A DNA stretch of 64,000 nucleotides from Pseudomonas chlororaphis subsp. aurantiaca (GCF_013466605.1 NZ_CP059162.1:2170001-2234000), one strand, 5' to 3'. Shown: positions 16,729 to 24,440, counted from the first letter of the stretch. Program-made: numbers and translations. The notes: generated by a model from the sequence alone, not told the origin.

Positions 16729-17781
16729 ATGCAACCCACCTTTCGCATCGTCGCTGATGGCGCGGACATCACGGCGCTGATCAATGACCGGTTGTTGCTG
16801 CTGAGAACAACCGACAAGCCGGGGATGGACTCCGACGAGTTCGAGCTGCGGATCGATGACCGTGATGCCGCGGTCGCCTTGCCCGCTCGAGGCGCGCGGA
16901 TCGAGGTCTACCTGGGTTATGCGGGGCAGGCGCTGGCTCGCCTCGGGCGGTACACCGTCGACGAGATCGAAGTCTCTGGGCCGCCGCGCGAGATGGTCAT
17001 CCGGGGCAAGGCCAGTGACATGCGCGGCAGCGGTAAGACCACGCGCAGCGGCAGCTGGGAGGGCGTGCCGCTGTCGCAGATCGTCCGCGACATTGCGGCC
17101 CGCAACGGCTGGGCACCGGCCTGCCCCGTGCAGACAAAGGTCGACCGAGTCGACCAGCGTAACGAGTCGGACTTCAACTTCATCACCCGCCTGACCAAGC
17201 AGTACGACTGCACCGCGAAAGTCGCGGACGGCAAGCTGCTGGTCCTGCCCCGTGAAGCCAGTCAGGGTGCCAGCGGCAAGACCTTTGGGGTGGTCACTAT
17301 CGCGCCGGCGGACGTGAGCCGGTGGCAGTTCCGCCTCGGGGATCGCAGCGCACAGAAGTCCGTGAAGACCCAGCACCAGGACAAGAAGACCGGGAAGTTG
17401 GTGGTGGTCGAGCTGGGTAATGACGACGCCCCCTCGGGGCTGCCGGGCGTGCACACCGATCGACACATCTACCCGAACAAGTCAGCAGCTGAGCAGGCGG
17501 CCAAAGCCAAGCTCGCGGCGTTCAACCGCACCACTGCCAGTGTGCGCTTGCAGATGCCCGGGCGCACCGACCTGTTCGCCGAGCGCTTGATCAATGCCCA
17601 GGGGTTCAAGCAGGGGCTGGATGGCCAGTACCTGGTCGACAGCGTCGAGCAGACCTTCGATGCCTCCGGCTGGTCGACCGCGGTGGAGTGCAACGGTGGC
17701 AAGAAGGGCAAGGCGAAGGCCAAGGGCAAGAAAAAGAAATCCGACAAGCCACTGAAGGTGGTCGATGTGAAACCGGCCTGA
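16729..17781 (+). CDS. Late control / baseplate hub protein D
   Basis: A 350-residue protein. 'FRIVADGADITALINDRLLLLRTTDKPGMDSDEFELRIDD' and 'ESDFNFITRLTKQYDCTAKVADGKLLVLP' are landmarks of the P2 gpD family (T4 gp27-like hub). It forms the ring that holds the spike V. The C-terminus ends in a Lys-rich tail ('KKGKAKAKGKKKKSD'). A frame is open 66 bases further upstream, but the ATG at 16729 follows CTGGAG and gives the family N-terminus, and the upstream part is the terminator hairpin. X-D next to U is the P2 tail order. Confidence 0.92.
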   Translation: MQPTFRIVADGADITALINDRLLLLRTTDKPGMDSDEFELRIDDRDAAVALPARGARIEVYLGYAGQALARLGRYTVDEIEVSGPPREMVIRGKASDMRGSGKTTRSGSWEGVPLSQIVRDIAARNGWAPACPVQTKVDRVDQRNESDFNFITRLTKQYDCTAKVADGKLLVLPREASQGASGKTFGVVTIAPADVSRWQFRLGDRSAQKSVKTQHQDKKTGKLVVVELGNDDAPSGLPGVHTDRHIYPNKSAAEQAAKAKLAAFNRTTASVRLQMPGRTDLFAERLINAQGFKQGLDGQYLVDSVEQTFDASGWSTAVECNGGKKGKAKAKGKKKKSDKPLKVVDVKPA

Positions 17782-17804
17782 GTGGCCACAGCAGGAGATT
17801 CAAG

Positions 17805-18356
17805 ATGACTGTCACTCTCAAGCAACTGCAACAGATCCTCCCCAACGCCGGCACCCAAGCCGGCGTTTTTCTTCCCGTACTGAACGCGTCGATGGTGAAG
17901 TGGGGCATCGTCACCCCGCTGCGCAAGCGTGCGTTCCTGGCTCAGGTCGGCCATGAGTCTGGCCAGCTGCGCTACGTCCGCGAGCTGGGCGGCGATCAGT
18001 ACCTGGCCAAGTACGACACCGGCAAGCTCGCGGCGCGGCTGGGCAACACGCTCGAGGCCGACGGCGACGGCCAAAAGTATCGCGGCCGTGGCCTGATTCA
18101 AGTGACCGGTCGTGCCAACTACCAGCGTTGCGGCGAAGCGTTGGGCCTCGATCTGCTCAACCATCCCGAGTTACTCGAGCGTCCGGAGCATGCTGCCGAC
18201 TCGGCTGGTTGGTTCTGGCACCTGGCCGGCCTCAACTCGCTGGCCGACAAGGGGCCGTCGGCGTTCGAGGCCATCACCCGGCGGATCAACGGCGGACTCA
18301 ACGGGCTGGATGACCGCATGGCGATCTACAAGCGTGCCGAGCAGGTGCTGATCTGA
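17805..18356 (+). CDS. Endolysin, glycoside hydrolase family 19
   Basis: A 183-residue chitinase-class (GH19) lysozyme. 'FLAQVGHESGQLRYVREL' (about residues 44-61) carries the catalytic Glu residues 51 and 60, and 'KYRGRGLIQVTGRANYQ' is the substrate-cleft signature of GH19 endolysins. It degrades peptidoglycan at the end of the phage cycle. There is no signal peptide, so it needs a holin to reach the wall. AGGAG lies before the ATG at 17805. Its first 70 bases contain a perfect terminator-like hairpin (17844-17870). The Rz gene overlaps its stop by one base. Confidence 0.93.
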   Translation: MTVTLKQLQQILPNAGTQAGVFLPVLNASMVKWGIVTPLRKRAFLAQVGHESGQLRYVRELGGDQYLAKYDTGKLAARLGNTLEADGDGQKYRGRGLIQVTGRANYQRCGEALGLDLLNHPELLERPEHAADSAGWFWHLAGLNSLADKGPSAFEAITRRINGGLNGLDDRMAIYKRAEQVLI

Positions 18357-18898
18357 TGTCCCTGGACTGGAGATGGGGCGTGCTGGCCCTGGTGTTCGGC
18401 GCTGCAGTTGGTGCGCGCCTCGCGTGGTTGTGGCAGGCCGATGAACTGGAAAGGCAAGCGGCAGGGTATGAGCAACAGGTTGCGGCAAAAGACCTGGCGC
18501 ACAGTCGAGAGCGTGAGGGTGCTGCAGAGGCGGCGCTCGGCCAGCTGGACGTTCAGCAGAAGGCCCGGCGCGCGCTGGAAGATCGCCTGCAGACGCAGGA
18601 CCAAACCCACTGGAAGGAGATGAACGATGCTCAACAAGCCCAGGCTCGTTTACGTGATCGGCTGGCTACTGCTGATCTGCGGCTGTCAGTCCTACTCGAC
18701 GCCGGATCCGTTGCCACCTCGAGTTGTGACGGTGGGATGCGAGCGCCCGCCGGCACCGGAGGCCTGGTGGATGGAGCCCTACGTGCCCAACTTGACCCAG
18801 CGCATGCTCGACGAATTGTCGGAATCACCGGAGAAGGCGACCAAGGATTGATCGCGTTAGCGGCGTGTCAGGCTTATGTTAGAGCTCTGTCCAACTGA
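18356..18898 (+). CDS. Inner-membrane spanin (Rz-like)
   Basis: A 180-residue protein starting on the last base of the endolysin stop. An N-terminal membrane segment ('WGVLALVFGAAVGARLAWLW', residues 6-25) is followed by about 70 residues of periplasmic coiled coil rich in Glu, Gln and Ala. This is the layout of lambda Rz, the inner-membrane spanin that with Rz1 disrupts the outer membrane. A complete lipoprotein gene is embedded in it in the +1 frame (18627-18851), the hallmark of the Rz/Rz1 pair. The C-terminal part beyond the coil is variable in such proteins. Confidence 0.85.
   Translation: MSLDWRWGVLALVFGAAVGARLAWLWQADELERQAAGYEQQVAAKDLAHSREREGAAEAALGQLDVQQKARRALEDRLQTQDQTHWKEMNDAQQAQARLRDRLATADLRLSVLLDAGSVATSSCDGGMRAPAGTGGLVDGALRAQLDPAHARRIVGITGEGDQGLIALAACQAYVRALSN
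18627..18851 (+). CDS. Outer-membrane spanin lipoprotein (Rz1-like), nested in Rz
   Basis: A 74-residue protein fully inside the Rz gene in another frame. AAGGAG stands about 8 bases before the ATG. A hydrophobic signal ('VYVIGWLLLICGC') ends in a lipobox with Cys20 as the probable lipidated residue, and the following Pro-rich stretch 'STPDPLPPRVVTVGCERPPAPEAW' is typical of Rz1. After lipidation it would sit in the outer membrane and bind Rz across the periplasm. The nested arrangement is known from lambda and P2-like phages. Confidence 0.85.
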   Translation: MLNKPRLVYVIGWLLLICGCQSYSTPDPLPPRVVTVGCERPPAPEAWWMEPYVPNLTQRMLDELSESPEKATKD

Positions 18899-18957
18899 CT
18901 CAGTTAAAGGTCTGGAGGCTGAATAAGGGGAGTGGCCATCCTCGCTGCAAAGTGCGC

Positions 18958-19392
18958 TCAATCACTTGTGATGGTCGTGCTGGTCACTTTACCATCTGAA
19001 AAACCAACGGCAACTCCAGGGCACGGAACGTCACTTTGAGTGCAGCGATAGATCGCTGTTTTTCCAATATCTTCCCCCTTGGAGTTTTTTTGGATGATGA
19101 TCTTGTATCGATCTAATCCATATGCTGCATAGGCCAGACACTCTGGATCGCCTGCTTGCACGTTTGCCCTAATGGCCCGCTGGGCTTGTTCGATTGTGAG
19201 TGCTCGAGATGTGACCAGGCGCTGCATCACGCTTGGATCTTGCATCCCTTTCTTAACCCGATAGACGCCGCAGGTTGCGTATGCATTTTCATTGGTGCTG
19301 TTTGTCCAGCCGCTTTCGTAGGCGCTGGATGGTTGGTTCGAGCATGCCATCAGTTGTGAAAGAAGCAATAATGCCAGTAATTTCTTGATCAT
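18958..19392 (-). CDS. Small lipoprotein of unknown function (prophage cargo)
   Basis: A 144-residue protein on the strand opposite to the late operon. The N-terminus 'MIKKLLALLLLSQLMACSN' is a type II signal with lipobox LMAC and Cys17 as the lipid site. The mature part contains four further Cys residues (in 'ATCGVY', 'PECLAY', 'YRCTQS' and 'VPCPGV'), which suggests disulphides in the periplasm. Base composition is clearly AT-richer than the phage genes. Single genes in antisense orientation after the lysis cassette are often lysogenic-conversion genes, for example for exclusion of other phages. No family is recognised. Confidence 0.75.
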   Translation of the reverse strand: MIKKLLALLLLSQLMACSNQPSSAYESGWTNSTNENAYATCGVYRVKKGMQDPSVMQRLVTSRALTIEQAQRAIRANVQAGDPECLAYAAYGLDRYKIIIQKNSKGEDIGKTAIYRCTQSDVPCPGVAVGFSDGKVTSTTITSD

Positions 19393-19433
19393 AAAGGAAG
19401 CATCCTAAGCTAGCTTCGCTCGGCACTGACGAA

Positions 19434-19474
19434 TTAAAAAAGGCGCTCAACTTCGATAAACATAGGTTGAGCGC
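19434..19474 (-). terminator. Terminator of the DUF262 gene
   Basis: GCGCTCAAC (19443-19451) and GTTGAGCGC (19466-19474) form a perfect 9-bp stem. Read on the minus strand it is followed by a run of T (AAAAAA at 19436-19441 on the plus strand), so it ends transcription of the gene at 19526-21097. Confidence 0.75.
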
Positions 19475-19525
19475 ATTCTTTTGTTAATGCTCGAACGCAG
19501 TTAAAGTAACTATCTGAACGTCTTG

Positions 19526-21097
19526 TTACGGATGTGTGCCGTTTTTGATAAGGTTTCTTGCGGCCGTTGTTAATAACTCAGCCCTTGCATTAATAAAGTC
19601 TGCATAGGGCCTATCGCCATTGTGAAAACCTTCTGGAATCAGCGCGGCCTCAAAGACTATCGCTTTAATCGCCTCGTTGATTTCTCCAAAGTACGCATCT
19701 GGGGCTTTGTCGGATATGGTTCGGTTGTCGGAGGAATTAAGTAAGCAGATGTTTGCTATGATATTTGACTCGTGGAACCCAATGCCCTGCCCAAGTAAGT
19801 ACGATTTTGGATAAATGTGATGGAATTCGCGAGAGTTGTAAGATGCTAGAGTTGTCCCGAGTTCGATGTTCTGACCGTTCAGAAAACTCTTGGGCTGAAG
19901 TTGGGCCAGTAAGCAGATTGTAGTTTTTGCAGCCGTGGTATTGATGCGCCAAGACTTCTTGAAAAGGTTGCTTTCAATTTTATCATCTAAGTCATCGAAG
20001 GGGGTTTCGTTATTAGAAAGCTTTTCCATCTTATCAATGTCTGCCAAGACCTGCTTGTTGGTGCCGGCCTTGTATCTTTGCGTGAAGGCGCAATGCCAAA
20101 ACCACTTTTTGAGGCCGATAACTTGCAGTGCATTGGGCTTCAGTGTACGAGAGAAGAAGGTGACGAGAGGTACGAGCATAATTGGGAATGGGATGAACAC
20201 GAAGTTCTTGATGTGAAGCTGTTTTTCAAGAAAGTCGGTGCAGCAGAACATAGCCTGTTTGAGTTTTGACATCCCTTCAATTAGCTGCTCGGCCGGCACG
20301 TCCACCAGTTCGTCGGCGTCAATTCTGTTAAGAGTGATGGTTGCTAGGCATCGCATAAGCAGTGATTCTTCAATCTGCTCGAAACCTTTATCGGCGAGCG
20401 TATCTAGAAGCTGTTCGATTTCGTTCCGGAGGTCAAACTGCTCAGACCAGGTCCAGGCGGCGAGTAACTCTAGTGTGCTAAGACTAGTACCTGAAGAGTT
20501 GATTCTCTGGAAAACGCGGCAAACTTCTTGGTTCGTGCGGTCTTTTATTGTTACTACTGGAAATTCATAGTCTTTGAAGCGCTCTGTGAGTTCGGCAATT
20601 GTTTTGCCTTCCTCTTGACCAAATCTTGCCAGCTCTGGGAGTAGTTTGGTTGTGTCGAGGATGTTTCGAAGATTAATCGAATTGTTAGGGGCTATGGATG
20701 TGTGGATGAATTCGCCTGTTGAAGGGAGGAACGAAACATTAAAACGTGCTGCGAGCTCAGGGTCGGCAGTATCAGTGTCAGAGTTGAACACGCCGTAAAG
20801 AGTTGTTAAACGCTGCTGTCCGTCTAGAACATAGTTGACGGGATAATCTTCGGGTGTTATCGGAAGTTTAAACCCCCCGACATCTCGCTCATGATTAAGC
20901 TTTTCTTTAGTAGACCATAACAGTAGCGAGCCGACTGGATAGCCACGGTAAATGGAGTCCAACAGGCTCATAATCTGCTCATCGGACCAAACATACTCTC
21001 GCTGGAAGACGGGAATTTTGATGTTGCCGCGTGCCACATCTGAAAGGAGCGACGATAGGCGGGGGTTGGTTGGGGCAATTTTATGGGTAGCAGCCAT
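19526..21097 (-). CDS. DUF262 and DUF1524 (HNH) protein, GmrSD-like defence nuclease
   Basis: A 523-residue protein. Residues 25-110 hold the DUF262 (ParB/Srx-like) features: 'IPVFQREYVWSDEQIMSLLDSIYRGYPVGSLLLW' and the catalytic-type motif DGQQR at 92-96. The C-terminus has an HNH-like DUF1524 signature, with HHIYPK at about 426-431 followed by 'NICLLNSSDNRTISDKAP'. Proteins with this pair of domains include the modification-dependent enzyme GmrSD and relatives that act against phages. The start at 21097 is chosen for its ribosome site (AAGGA on the minus strand); a longer frame lacks one. AT-rich composition and position at the prophage edge suggest cargo brought in with the phage. Confidence 0.85.
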   Translation of the reverse strand: MAATHKIAPTNPRLSSLLSDVARGNIKIPVFQREYVWSDEQIMSLLDSIYRGYPVGSLLLWSTKEKLNHERDVGGFKLPITPEDYPVNYVLDGQQRLTTLYGVFNSDTDTADPELAARFNVSFLPSTGEFIHTSIAPNNSINLRNILDTTKLLPELARFGQEEGKTIAELTERFKDYEFPVVTIKDRTNQEVCRVFQRINSSGTSLSTLELLAAWTWSEQFDLRNEIEQLLDTLADKGFEQIEESLLMRCLATITLNRIDADELVDVPAEQLIEGMSKLKQAMFCCTDFLEKQLHIKNFVFIPFPIMLVPLVTFFSRTLKPNALQVIGLKKWFWHCAFTQRYKAGTNKQVLADIDKMEKLSNNETPFDDLDDKIESNLFKKSWRINTTAAKTTICLLAQLQPKSFLNGQNIELGTTLASYNSREFHHIYPKSYLLGQGIGFHESNIIANICLLNSSDNRTISDKAPDAYFGEINEAIKAIVFEAALIPEGFHNGDRPYADFINARAELLTTAARNLIKNGTHP

Positions 21098-21402
21098 GAG
21101 AGGTCCTTCGATGATGGCGCATGGAGGTTGCTGGCAAGATAATGGCAAGTGTGGAGGTGTGCAACCTACTGTAGGGGTAAATATGCGAGTAAAACGGAGC
21201 AGCGGTTAGGGCAAATTTAGGGCATAACTGGGGCCTAAATAGGCCGCGACAGCCCACAAGTACTGCTTTTTGACCCAGCAAATACAGGTCTATCGCGGCC
21301 TGCCGAGTCCTTCGGTCGGGTTCGAATCCCTATCTCTGGCTGTCGAATCAGGCTAGCTATAGTGGATGTCGGAGGCGACAGAATGAAAAAGATCTGACGA
21401 AC
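21098..21402. other. Intergenic stretch with tRNA T-arm-like remnant
   Basis: This 305-base gap holds the promoter side of the DUF262 gene and, near 21,314-21,338, a sequence like the 3' part of a tRNA: the T loop TTCGAAT flanked by GGG and CCC. No complete tRNA can be folded around it by eye. It may be an attachment-site scar of the prophage or of an earlier element. Confidence 0.4.
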
Positions 21403-21591
21403 ATGATCCTGCTCGACGATCCGCTAATGCATAAAACGATCGAGGCGATACATCGGTACCATGATGCACAAGCATTGGACAGCACTGCTCAGGAAGTGGA
21501 GCGTCTTCGCGTCTTGGCCGAGTCACTCTTTAAAGCGATAGCGGACTTCAATCTGCAAACTTTAGGGCACCCTGCGGAAAGCTGGCACTAG
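21403..21591 (+). CDS. Small helical protein of unknown function
   Basis: A 62-residue protein, almost all helix: 'LMHKTIEAIHRYHDAQALDSTAQEVERLRVLAESLFKAIADF'. The codon pattern is plausible and the frame is clean, but the ribosome site before ATG 21403 is weak. It lies between the tRNA-like remnant and the Shedu-like gene. No family is recognised and no function can be given. It may be a remnant of the mobile region rather than an active gene. Confidence 0.5.
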   Translation: MILLDDPLMHKTIEAIHRYHDAQALDSTAQEVERLRVLAESLFKAIADFNLQTLGHPAESWH

Positions 21592-21667
21592 ATTTAGGCG
21601 TGGGGCAAACCGGTCGCCAATCTATGCCAATCCATTGCCGATTACAGTGTGCATACGCGGACGTAAA

Positions 21668-21708
21668 AAAGCCCCTTAAACCAAGCATTCGTGGGGTTGA
21701 GGGGCTTT
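21668..21708 (-). terminator. Terminator downstream of the Shedu-like gene
   Basis: AAAGCCCCTTAAACC and GGGGTTGAGGGGCTTT form a long stem with an 8- to 10-base loop. On the minus strand the stem is followed by a T run, which fits the end of the gene at 21782-23161. Confidence 0.8.
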
Positions 21709-21781
21709 ACTGTTAATACGAGATCACAATCAGGATATGAATGCCTTGCTGAAACGATGTGATGACCCGAGAGCGCAGGTA

Positions 21782-23161
21782 TCAGTATCCTGCTTGCTCT
21801 GGGGGCAATCCCGAAAGCATGGTATAGGCGGTAATTGCCCGCTCCAAGAGATCGTCAAAGGTTAGGAATTCATCGATGTTGAACTGCTCCATCATCAGTC
21901 CCATGTAATCTCGTGCATCGGATACGCTTTTAAAATGCTGCTGAGTAAAGCGGCTCATAATAACGGAAGTCTTGCATTTTGATTGGATGCCTGGATAGCG
22001 CGATGCAACAAGTTGGTAATGGGTTTTTATATAATGTTTCCACTCGGCTGTTTGGAAGACGGCTTGGCCAACCTCAGCTCTGGGTTGTCCCTGCGTCGTG
22101 GCGATTTGTTTTGAGGGGCGTTCGATTTCGATCATTTTGTAAGATTGATCGGGATATCGGATTATGAAGTCTGGCTGAAGCTTTGTCTTTCCGATGGGGG
22201 AAGTCTGGCCGTGAGGATAGCTAAGCTCAGGCTTGCTTTCGCAAGAGCCGTAAACGTCCAGTAACACAGGGTGCTTTTCTAAGATTTCGTGAAATACAGA
22301 TTCAATGCCCTCAGGCTGAAATCTCAACGCATCTCCAAGGTCGCTGATAGCGGTTTTTAAAGAATCAAGCCGGTTATTATAGGACTCAAGCCATTGCGGT
22401 TCGCCGCCGAATGACATCGTGCCTCCGCCGGGTTCACGCCCAGCTGCAGCCAAGGCTGAACCGATATCTCGGCGGAGATCCTGCTGAACGCGCAGATTTA
22501 TCAAACGTGTATCCCACGCAGATTCATCGGCATGACTATACACCTCAATATGCTCAAAAAACCTTCTATTGTTTAGATCTGCGGGAAAGAATCCTAAGTT
22601 TTTAAGTATGTGCGGGCTTCCAAAATCCACCGTGCCGTCATGAAAGTTTGGGTCAAGGATGGAGCCGAAGGCCCCAAAGGTCAGTATATTAACTACTTTT
22701 TTAAAGGGCGAGTTAATCTGCTTGAGATTAAGTTTTAAATCAAGCTCGTCGTTTGCGATTGTCAGTTCTTTTTCGATGTTTTGAATTCGACCGCGCCATA
22801 TGCATGAGGCTAGAGGAACTTTGGTTACTATCCTGTAAATCCCAATAGGTTTTCCAAGAAGTTGGTGGTCGTTTAAGAATTTGGTAACTGCATTTGGGGT
22901 CTTGCTCGGCTCATAATCGACTTTAAGAGCCGGTCCGCCAGCAATGTACCATTGGTGTGAGGGTTCGTTTTCAACGGATATCACAACTCCGTCTTGCGCT
23001 ACGTAAACCTGAAGATTCGTAGCGTCTAGGTAGGCGGATCTCACTAATTTTGGATAGCCAGGTCCTTCTGGTTGCGGTGCGGTGGCCTTGGCGTAAGCGC
23101 TACGATACTTCCGTGTATACGCGAAGATGAATTCGGCAACTTGCTCTATTGTGACTGACAT
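21782..23161 (-). CDS. Shedu-like (SduA, DUF4263) anti-phage nuclease, probable
   Basis: A 459-residue protein. Residues 285-385 look like the PD-(D/E)XK nuclease domain of the Shedu defence family: 'FHEILEKHPVLLDVYG', then PDF at 330-332, IEIERPS at 344-350 and 'VGQAVFQTAEWKHYIKTHY' at 364-382. Shedu effectors cut DNA at the end of single-gene anti-phage systems. In the usual E-x-K core, Lys is replaced here by Glu347 (E-I-E-R). Residues 1-280 have no recognised domain and may be the sensor part. AGGAGG lies well placed before the ATG. AT-rich, and next to the DUF262 gene, so part of a small defence cluster. Confidence 0.72.
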   Translation of the reverse strand: MSVTIEQVAEFIFAYTRKYRSAYAKATAPQPEGPGYPKLVRSAYLDATNLQVYVAQDGVVISVENEPSHQWYIAGGPALKVDYEPSKTPNAVTKFLNDHQLLGKPIGIYRIVTKVPLASCIWRGRIQNIEKELTIANDELDLKLNLKQINSPFKKVVNILTFGAFGSILDPNFHDGTVDFGSPHILKNLGFFPADLNNRRFFEHIEVYSHADESAWDTRLINLRVQQDLRRDIGSALAAAGREPGGGTMSFGGEPQWLESYNNRLDSLKTAISDLGDALRFQPEGIESVFHEILEKHPVLLDVYGSCESKPELSYPHGQTSPIGKTKLQPDFIIRYPDQSYKMIEIERPSKQIATTQGQPRAEVGQAVFQTAEWKHYIKTHYQLVASRYPGIQSKCKTSVIMSRFTQQHFKSVSDARDYMGLMMEQFNIDEFLTFDDLLERAITAYTMLSGLPPEQAGY

Positions 23162-23707
23162 GCGCTGTAGCCTCCTGAGTGACGTTCCCTAACCTCTAGC
23201 GCTTCGTATGTTTTGCTTGTACAGGGTATGCGGGACACGCAAGCCTGGCCACCTTGTCTCAAAAAGTGATGGTTCGTCGGCGGCGGATTTGATGGGGGGT
23301 CGCCAGCCATCAGTAGGTCCACTGCTAGAAGCTTGGTACAAAGTTGGTATAGACCTCGGGTGTCGAACTTGTAGGCCTTGTATGTCGGGGTCTCTATAGA
23401 AACTATGCCCAATCCATCATCGGTGCCACAGAGAAGCGGCGGGAGAGGGCTGGCGAGGCAGTTGGAGCAGGAGATAAGAGCATTGGGCAATCTGGATGGG
23501 TGAGGCGAAGGAGGGGAAGTTTATCAGGAATGGAGTTCCGGGGTTGGAAGGGCGCGCGTACCAGGAGGATGAATGGTCTTCGTTTCTTACATTTCGATTG
23601 GTTGTATGAACAGCGGCAGGCTAATAAAAAGCGGGCGGCCTTAAGGTCGCCTGCTTTTTGTGTGATTCGATAGCTACTCGGTTAGGCGAATTTTCTCTGC
23701 ATTTGAA
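23162..23707. other. Intergenic stretch without recognised gene
   Basis: About 545 bases between the Shedu-like gene and the azoreductase gene. Only short open frames are present (for example from 23406), none with both a good start and a family resemblance. It ends with the terminator of the azoreductase gene. It may contain decayed pieces at the junction between mobile DNA and chromosome. Confidence 0.4.
23626..23660 (-). terminator. Terminator of the azoreductase gene
   Basis: AAAAAGCGGGCGGCC and GGTCGCCTGCTTTTT form a long imperfect stem with a TTAA loop. On the minus strand it ends in TTTTT, downstream of the gene at 23708-24346. Confidence 0.75.
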
Positions 23708-24346
23708 TCACTTGAAGCTGTCCGCCAGCTCCTGAGCCCGATTCCCAGCCGCTTGCCGCGCCGCCTGATCCACCTCATACCCCAGGATGGTCTTTTCTAC
23801 GATCAGCGCGTGCACCCGGGTGACTCCGACGAATTTCAGCCAGGCCTCGACGTAGGGCTTCTGGAAGTCGAAGTGCTTCGCAGGCGTGTCGGATTGCGGT
23901 GAGAAGTCGAGGCCGCGGGCGTAGGCGACGACCGCGGTTTTGTTGTGCAGCAGGCCGAGCAGGCCGTGTTCGGCGGTGAAGCTGAAGAGGATGTCTTTCT
24001 GTGTGACCAGGTCGATGAAGTGTTTCAGCTTGTAGGGGATGCTGTAGTTCCACAGGGGCACGGAAAGTACCAGCAGGTCGGCGGTGTGCAGGTGGGCGGC
24101 GAGGGTTTCAAGGGTGTTCCAGGCGTCTTGCTGGTCGGGGGACAGGGTTATGCCTTGCAGGCCGGCGTATTTGGCGTCCATGGCGTGCTGGTCGAACTCC
24201 GGCAGGTCCAGGCTCCACAGATCCAGGGTGCTGACTTCGGTATGGGGATGGTGGGTCTGGTAGCGCTCGATAAAACCGCGGGCGATTTGTTGCGAGGCGG
24301 AGCGCTCTTTGCGGGGGGAGCATTGGATATGCAGCAGGCGGGTCAT
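23708..24346 (-). CDS. azoR: FMN-dependent NADH-azoreductase
   Basis: A 212-residue flavodoxin-fold protein. 'LLHIQCSPRKERSASQQIARGFIERY' at the N-terminus is the FMN phosphate-binding loop region, 'VPLWNYSIPYKLKHFIDLV' (about residues 95-113) is the central signature of the AzoR/acyl-carrier-phosphodiesterase family, and 'KTAVVAYARGLDFS' follows. These enzymes reduce azo dyes and quinones with NAD(P)H as two-electron donors. The start at 24346 gives the family N-terminus; an upstream extension of the frame has no family likeness. The divergent LysR gene 94 bases away is its likely regulator, possibly sensing quinones or electrophiles. Confidence 0.9.
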   Translation of the reverse strand: MTRLLHIQCSPRKERSASQQIARGFIERYQTHHPHTEVSTLDLWSLDLPEFDQHAMDAKYAGLQGITLSPDQQDAWNTLETLAAHLHTADLLVLSVPLWNYSIPYKLKHFIDLVTQKDILFSFTAEHGLLGLLHNKTAVVAYARGLDFSPQSDTPAKHFDFQKPYVEAWLKFVGVTRVHALIVEKTILGYEVDQAARQAAGNRAQELADSFK

Positions 24347-24440
24347 GACGGCATCTCGGATGAGGAATGCCGGTATTGCAACATAGCGTATTACGGAATA
24401 TAAATCGTAAATAAATGGTTGATTGATCACGTATCTCTAT

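Noticed and set aside
1..18898. R-type tailocin (phage-tail bacteriocin) instead of a prophage
   Set aside because: Portal, prohead protease, decoration and major capsid genes are all present, so this is a phage with a head.
21240..21345. A complete tRNA gene
   Set aside because: Only the T-arm and some 3' bases fit. No acceptor pairing or anticodon arm could be found, so it is at most a remnant.
23406..23504. 32-codon frame near the end of the Shedu-like upstream region
   Set aside because: Too short, with no ribosome site, and low-complexity residues.
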